The notes under the pieces: model-generated
The model's database searches: none
The model's input: the letters and a program-made list of their open reading frames with translations, nothing else
Told to the model about the DNA's origin: nothing
From: Thalassovita sp.
GTDB lineage: Bacteria; Pseudomonadota; Alphaproteobacteria; Rhodobacterales; Rhodobacteraceae
Length of the DNA stretch: 64,000 nt
Direction of reading: 5' to 3'
Assembly: GCA_017792425.1 (NCBI GenBank)
Contig: CP051233.1
Location: 1,584,402-1,648,401, forward strand
Part shown: piece after piece, positions 59,685-64,000 of the stretch
How the letters are laid out: the number at the start of each line of letters is the position of its first letter
Numbering within the stretch: the stretch's first letter is position 1
Made by a program: the position numbers and the translations under genes

Positions 59685-60272
59685 CTACAATGCTCCCTTG
59701 GTGGACGGGATCGCATCGGCTTTGCGCGGATCGGTCTCGACGGCCAGACGCAAGGCGCGGGCAACGGCCTTGAACGCCGCCTCGGCCACGTGGTGGGCGT
59801 TGAACCCGTGCAACTGGTCCACATGCAGGGTGATCCCGCCGTGGGTACTGAGCGCCTGGAAGAATTCGCGCACCAGTTCGGTATCAAACGTGCCGATCTT
59901 TGGCGCCGCGAAGGCGACATTCCATACCAGGTAGGGTCGCCCCGACAAATCCAGCGCGCAGCGCACCTGCGCGTCATCCATTGGCAGGTGGCACTCGCCA
60001 TAGCGGCGGATGCCCTTCTTGTCACCCAAGGCCTGCGCCAGCGCCTGCCCCAGCGCGATACCGGTATCCTCGACCGTGTGGTGATCGTCGATGTGGTAAT
60101 CGCCCTTCGCACGGATCGTAAAATCGATCAGCGAATGCCGCGCCAGCTGGTCCAGCATGTGATCGAAGAACCCGACGCCGGTCTGGTTGTCATAGGCCCC
60201 GGTGCCATCCAGGTTCACCGTGACCGAGATGTCGGTTTCCGCCGTCTTGCGGATGATCGTCGCTGTGCGCAT
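59685..60272 (-). CDS. hisB: Imidazoleglycerol-phosphate dehydratase
   Basis: The 195-residue manganese enzyme is the single-function HisB. From the ATG at 60272, it has ISVTVNLDGTGAYDNQTGVGFFDHMLDQLARHSLIDF, HIDDHHTVEDTGIALG and the C-terminal HGFNAHHVAEAAFKA, holding the His ligands of the two Mn sites (each half about 90 residues). It is the first gene of this his group on the minus strand. The plus-strand RAM gene lies 130 bp away, divergent. Confidence 0.96.
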   Translation of the reverse strand: MRTATIIRKTAETDISVTVNLDGTGAYDNQTGVGFFDHMLDQLARHSLIDFTIRAKGDYHIDDHHTVEDTGIALGQALAQALGDKKGIRRYGECHLPMDDAQVRCALDLSGRPYLVWNVAFAAPKIGTFDTELVREFFQALSTHGGITLHVDQLHGFNAHHVAEAAFKAVARALRLAVETDPRKADAIPSTKGAL

Positions 60273-60402
60273 GTCGCTCTCCAAGTCTGTCCCGCGCGTT
60301 ATAGGCCGGCCCCGCCCCGTGGGAAAGCCAAAGCTGCACCCACTTGCACGCCATAGCTCGCTGTGACAGCTTGGCCGCAATCCAAGGGACACGAGGCACC
60401 AC

Positions 60403-60642
60403 ATGACCACCTGCGTTTTCGTCCAGATCCGCTGCAAACCCGGCACCACCTACCGCGTGGCCGAGGACATCGTCCTGCGCGAAATCCATTCCGAGCTTTA
60501 TTCCACCAGCGGCAATTTCGACCTGCTGCTGAAACTGTACATTCCTGCCGATCAGGATGTTGGCAAGTTCATCAACGATCACCTGCTGGACATTCCCGGA
60601 ATCGAACGGTCGCTGACCACCTTGACGTTCAACGCGTTCTGA
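60403..60642 (+). CDS. Stand-alone Lrp/AsnC ligand-binding (RAM) domain protein
   Basis: The 79-residue product is only the RAM-type effector-binding half of Lrp proteins (TTCVFVQIRCKPGTTYRVAEDI, STSGNFDLLLKLYIP, IPGIERSLTTLTFNAF). It lacks a helix-turn-helix. Such proteins bind amino acids and may titrate or modulate full-length Lrp regulators; its proximity to hisB and to putR makes a regulatory contact possible but unproven. A dispersed repeat follows its stop. Confidence 0.85.
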   Translation: MTTCVFVQIRCKPGTTYRVAEDIVLREIHSELYSTSGNFDLLLKLYIPADQDVGKFINDHLLDIPGIERSLTTLTFNAF

Positions 60643-60650
60643 CCGTTGCA

Positions 60651-60676
60651 TTTGAGTATTTTTGGCAAGATGAAAC
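60651..60676 (+). repeat. Dispersed repeat copy behind the RAM gene
   Basis: TTTGAGTATTTTTGGCAAGA and TGAAAC, 9 bp after the stop. It carries only the last part of the composite element, in sense with the gene. Confidence 0.6.
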
Positions 60677-60747
60677 CGAAGGCCCGCGCGATTTCCATCC
60701 GTTCGCCAGCGATTAGCCTTAACGCCTGTCAAGGTTAACGCGCCCGC

Positions 60748-60810
60748 GCTTTCATCTTGCCGGAAATACTCTGGGGGAGGCCGCCGCAGGCGGGCGGGGG
60801 CGAAGCCCCC
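60748..60810 (-). repeat. Dispersed repeat copy behind putR
   Basis: On the minus strand after the putR stop: stem GGGGGC/GCCCCC (60796-60810), a CCGCC/GGCGG stem, and the motif CTCCCCCAGAGTATTTCCGG then CAAGATGAAAGC (60748-60779). It faces the copy at 60651-60676, so the two lie tail to tail in the same gap. Confidence 0.65.
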
Positions 60811-60819
60811 AAACGGCGC

Positions 60820-61290
60820 TCAGAACGCCTCGTCCTTCACCGATTGCATCGAAACGTGGGTCGAAGTTGAACCGACATAGGGCAGGGCCGAGATCACCTC
60901 TCCCAGCACGCGGCGATAGTTCTGGATGTCGCTGGTGCGCACTTTCAGCAGATAGTCGAATGATCCGGCAATCATGTGGCATTGTTCGATTTCCGGCACC
61001 GTCATCACTGCCCGATTGAAAGCGCCCAGGGCTTTTTCGGTCGTGTCCGTCAGTTTGACCTCGGCAAAGGCCACATGTTCCAGCCCCAGCTTGCTGGCGT
61101 TCAGCGTGGCGCGGAAGCCCAGGACATAGCCTTCGTCCTGCAGGCGTTTCAGCCGTACCTGGCAGGGGCTTTTGGACAGGCCCACCTTGCGCGCCAGTTC
61201 CGTCACCGCGATCCGCCCATCCGTGGACAGGACGGCCAGGATCTTGCGGTCGATGCGGTCCAGATCGTCGCTTATTTCGGGGTGAAGCAT
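60820..61290 (-). CDS. putR: Lrp family proline utilisation regulator
   Basis: The 156-residue Lrp/AsnC protein from the ATG at 61290 has the helix-turn-helix DRKILAVLSTDGRIAVTELARKVGLSKSPCQVRL and a RAM domain (CHMIAGSFDYLLKVRTSDI). It is divergent from putA with a 119-bp shared promoter region, the usual PutR-PutA arrangement in alphaproteobacteria, where PutR activates putA in response to proline. The role is inferred from that arrangement. Confidence 0.9.
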   Translation of the reverse strand: MLHPEISDDLDRIDRKILAVLSTDGRIAVTELARKVGLSKSPCQVRLKRLQDEGYVLGFRATLNASKLGLEHVAFAEVKLTDTTEKALGAFNRAVMTVPEIEQCHMIAGSFDYLLKVRTSDIQNYRRVLGEVISALPYVGSTSTHVSMQSVKDEAF

Positions 61291-61409
61291 GGCTGTGTCC
61301 TGAGATTGATGGCAAATACGGGCAATTTGGCTGTGAAAATCAGAATTACAGGAAAATCGGCTTCTGTACATCTGTTAATTTGGTGTCACCTCATTCGAAA
61401 GGCTTGATC

Positions 61410-64000
61410 ATGACCAAATCCACGCCCTTGCGCAGCGCGATCCTGGCGGCGCATCACCGCCCCGAAGCCGCCGTTCTGTCCGGCCTGCGCACCGATCACG
61501 CGCCGGATGCCGTGACCCTGCAGGCGACGCAGTCCCGCGCGGTGGCTTTGGTGAATCGCATCCGTGGCGCCAAGGATGTCGGGTTGATGGAGGTCTTCCT
61601 GTCCGAATACGGCTTGTCCACCAAGGAAGGCATCGCCCTGATGTGTCTGGCAGAGGCATTGTTGCGTGTTCCCGACCGCCAGACCATCGACGAGCTGATC
61701 GAGGACAAGATCGCCCCCTCCGAATGGGGCGCGCACATGGGTCGGTCGTCGTCTTCGCTGGTCAATGCCTCTACCTGGGCGCTGATGCTGACCGGCAAAG
61801 TGCTGAAAGAGGATGAAACCCCCGGCATCGCCGCCACCCTGCACGGCGCGATCAAGCGGCTGGGCGAACCCGTGATCCGGTCTGCCGTCGCCCGCGCGAT
61901 GAAGGAACTGGGGGCGCAATTCGTACTGGGTCAAACCATCGACGAGGCGATCAAGCGCGGCACTCCCCGTGCGAAACAGGGCTATACCTTTTCCTATGAC
62001 ATGCTGGGCGAGGCGGCGCTGACCGCCCGTGACGCCGCCAAGTATCACGCCGCCTATCTGGCCGCGATCCGCCGTCTGGCCGCCGAATGCACGGCGGACG
62101 ACATCCGCGACAACCCCGGCATCTCGATCAAGCTGTCGGCGCTGCATCCGCGCTACGAGGTGGGCAAATATGCCCGCGTGATGACGGAACTGACCGCCGC
62201 GACCCTGGAACTGGCGTTGGCGGCGAAACAGGCGGGCATGGGGCTGAACATCGACGCGGAAGAGGCCGACCGGCTGGACCTGTCGCTGGACGTGATCGAA
62301 TCCGTCCTGTCGGATGATCGTCTGGCCGGATGGGACGGGTTCGGCGTGGTGGTGCAGGCCTATGGCAAGCGCGCGCCCTTCGTGCTGGACTGGCTGCATG
62401 GCTTGGCGCAGCGGCTGGACCGCAAGATCATGGTGCGGCTGGTGAAAGGCGCCTACTGGGACACCGAAATCAAGCGCGCGCAGGTGCAGGGGCTGGACAG
62501 TTTCCCGGTCTACACGCGCAAGCAGGCGACCGATGTGGCCTATATCTGCTGCGCGGCCAAGCTGCTGGGGATGACCGACCGCATCTATCCGCAATTCGCC
62601 ACCCACAACGCCCATACCGTCGCCGCGATCCTGGAAATGGCCGACGGGCAGCCCTATGAATTCCAGCGCCTGCACGGGATGGGCGAGGCGCTGCACGACA
62701 TCGTCAAGCAGGACGCTGCCACCCGCTGCCGCATCTATGCGCCGGTGGGCGCGCATCGTGACCTGCTGGCCTATCTGGTGCGCCGCCTGCTGGAAAACGG
62801 CGCGAACTCGTCCTTCGTGAACCAGATCGTGGACGAAGATGTGCCGCCGGAAACCGTGGTGGCCGATCCCTTTGCCGCGCTGGACGCGCTGGGCGATTCT
62901 CCGGCCCCCGGCGTCGTGGCCCCCGCAGACCTGTTCGCGCCGGAACGCCCCAATTCCAAGGGCTGGGACATCCACGACATCCGCGACCTGGACGCCATAG
63001 AGGACGCCCGCACCCCCTTTGCCAACGTGTCGTGGACAGCCGCGCCGCTGACCGTGACCGCCGCCGAAAACGGCCCGATCCGCGAGGTGATCAACCCCGC
63101 GGTGCCCGGCGATGTCGTTGGCAGCATTTCCGAAGCGACCCCGGCCCATGCCGAACGGGCGCTGTCCGACGCGCAACCGTGGATGGCCCCCGCCGCAGAC
63201 CGCGCCGCCGCCCTGAACCGCGCCGCCGACCTGTACGAGGCAAACTTCGGCGAGATTTTCGCCCTTCTGGCGCGCGAAGCGGGTAAAACCCCGCTGGACG
63301 CCATCGCCGAACTGCGCGAAGCGGTGGATTTCCTGCGGTACTACGCGGCGCAATCGGCCAGCCTGACCGCCCCGGCACGTGGCGTTTTCAGCTGCATTTC
63401 GCCCTGGAACTTCCCGCTGGCGATTTTCACCGGCCAGATTGCCGCCGCGCTGGCCGCCGGGAACGCCGTGCTGGCCAAACCGGCAGAGGCGACCAGCCTG
63501 ATCGCCCACCGCGCCACCCAAATGCTGCATGACGCGGGCGTGCCGGTGACCGCGCTGCAATTGCTGCCGGGGCAGGGCAGCGCGCTTGGCCCCGTGCTGG
63601 CCGGGCGTCCGCAGGTGGACGGCGTGTGCTTTACCGGGTCCACCGCCACCGCGCAGCGTATCCAGCGCGCGATGGCCGAACAGACTCCGGCCGAGGCCGC
63701 GCTGATCGCTGAAACCGGCGGCCTGAACGCAATGATCGTGGACAGCACCGCGCTGCCCGAACAGGCGGTGCGCGATATCATCGCTTCGGCCTTCCAGTCG
63801 GCGGGGCAACGCTGTTCCGCCCTGCGCTGCCTCTATGTCCAAGAGGACATCGCCGATAACCTGCTGGAAATGCTGTTCGGTGCGATGGATGAACTCAGCC
63901 TTGGCGACCCGTGGGACCATGACACCGATGTCGGCCCGGTGATTGACGCCCGTGCGCAGGCTGATTTCGCCGCCTATATCGCCGCCGCCGCTGACCGGGG
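61410..64000 (+). CDS. putA: Bifunctional proline dehydrogenase / P5C dehydrogenase, 5' part
   Basis: The frame is open from the ATG at 61410 (GAAAGG upstream) to the window end, about 863 codons; family members are about 1000-1300 residues. The N-terminal half is an FAD-dependent proline dehydrogenase (NPGISIKLSALHPRYE, GLNIDAEEADRLDLSLDVIE, RLVKGAYWDTEIKRAQ, APVGAHRDLLAYLVRRLLENG). The second half is an aldehyde dehydrogenase with SPWNFPLAIFTGQIAAALAAGN, FTGSTATA, the catalytic ETGGLNAMIVD region and the Cys in SAGQRCSALRC. It oxidises proline to glutamate and channels P5C between sites. No N-terminal ribbon-helix-helix is seen, which fits regulation by PutR instead. Confidence 0.96.
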   Translation, partial: MTKSTPLRSAILAAHHRPEAAVLSGLRTDHAPDAVTLQATQSRAVALVNRIRGAKDVGLMEVFLSEYGLSTKEGIALMCLAEALLRVPDRQTIDELIEDKIAPSEWGAHMGRSSSSLVNASTWALMLTGKVLKEDETPGIAATLHGAIKRLGEPVIRSAVARAMKELGAQFVLGQTIDEAIKRGTPRAKQGYTFSYDMLGEAALTARDAAKYHAAYLAAIRRLAAECTADDIRDNPGISIKLSALHPRYEVGKYARVMTELTAATLELALAAKQAGMGLNIDAEEADRLDLSLDVIESVLSDDRLAGWDGFGVVVQAYGKRAPFVLDWLHGLAQRLDRKIMVRLVKGAYWDTEIKRAQVQGLDSFPVYTRKQATDVAYICCAAKLLGMTDRIYPQFATHNAHTVAAILEMADGQPYEFQRLHGMGEALHDIVKQDAATRCRIYAPVGAHRDLLAYLVRRLLENGANSSFVNQIVDEDVPPETVVADPFAALDALGDSPAPGVVAPADLFAPERPNSKGWDIHDIRDLDAIEDARTPFANVSWTAAPLTVTAAENGPIREVINPAVPGDVVGSISEATPAHAERALSDAQPWMAPAADRAAALNRAADLYEANFGEIFALLAREAGKTPLDAIAELREAVDFLRYYAAQSASLTAPARGVFSCISPWNFPLAIFTGQIAAALAAGNAVLAKPAEATSLIAHRATQMLHDAGVPVTALQLLPGQGSALGPVLAGRPQVDGVCFTGSTATAQRIQRAMAEQTPAEAALIAETGGLNAMIVDSTALPEQAVRDIIASAFQSAGQRCSALRCLYVQEDIADNLLEMLFGAMDELSLGDPWDHDTDVGPVIDARAQADFAAYIAAAADR

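Noticed and set aside
61386..63920. 844-codon open frame on the minus strand opposite putA
   Set aside because: It mirrors putA codon positions in GC-rich DNA and is His/Gln/Gly/Arg-rich with no family features. The plus-strand frame has both PutA domains.

Overview
The window is a GC-rich chromosomal segment from an alphaproteobacterium of the Rhodobacteraceae (roseobacter-like). The basis is the lptF-lptG-lptD-surA-pdxA-rsmA operon order, a DUF4167 gene, the putR/putA pair, his genes in the order hisB-hisH / hisA-hisF-hisE, and a single-domain clan AA aspartic protease next to holC. The placement is an inference from gene content and protein style. No rRNA gene is present.

Layout. 1-3.3 kb: end of a DUF1499 gene, prfA-prmC (release factor 1 and its methyltransferase) and a DUF4167 gene. 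3.4-10.8 kb: a tightly overlapping minus-strand envelope operon, lptF-lptG-lptD-surA-pdxA-rsmA. 10.9-27.2 kb: housekeeping and accessory singles (pepA, holC, protease, marC, ABC-F, ndk, SDR, TfoX-like, RidA, acyl-CoA ligase, rhodanese-ChrB/ChrA pair, MarR with hydrolase, an orphan histidine kinase, a metallo-beta-lactamase-fold hydrolase). 27.3-36.1 kb: an 8.7 kb genomic island inserted in tRNA-Asn, bounded by a 46-bp direct repeat of the tRNA 3' end and carrying its own tyrosine integrase. 36.1-37.1 kb: the stump of a second integrase. 37.2-64 kb: core genes again (iron-type ABC permease, cobS/cobT, CPA2 antiporter, hppD with an Lrp regulator, a GspL/GspC-like fusion, SIMPL protein, metY, outer-membrane protein, rlmB, his genes, putR and the start of putA).

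The island is the most interesting part. It holds a CBASS-like pair, capV (patatin-like phospholipase) followed by a CD-NTase, on the minus strand. Next to them is a 2TM-beta-barrel (Cap15-like) effector. Between the CD-NTase and this effector, on the opposite strand, lies a compact gene whose product reads as a DisA-like diadenylate-cyclase fold: the DGA motif is kept and the RHR motif is changed. It fills the gap exactly. It overlaps the CD-NTase stop by 4 bp, and its ATG overlaps the effector's ATG on the other strand (CATG). This looks like either a CBASS locus with two effectors and a nucleotide-handling accessory, or two adjacent cyclic-nucleotide modules, one pairing a DisA-like protein with a 2TM-beta effector.

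Other points worth reading are 19-bp tandem repeats just inside both island ends that look like integrase arm-type sites, with a third inverted copy beside the integrase stump; a dispersed composite intergenic repeat (about seven copies, mostly behind gene 3' ends); a candidate small RNA between two terminators downstream of rlmB; and a structured leader ahead of the DUF4167 gene.
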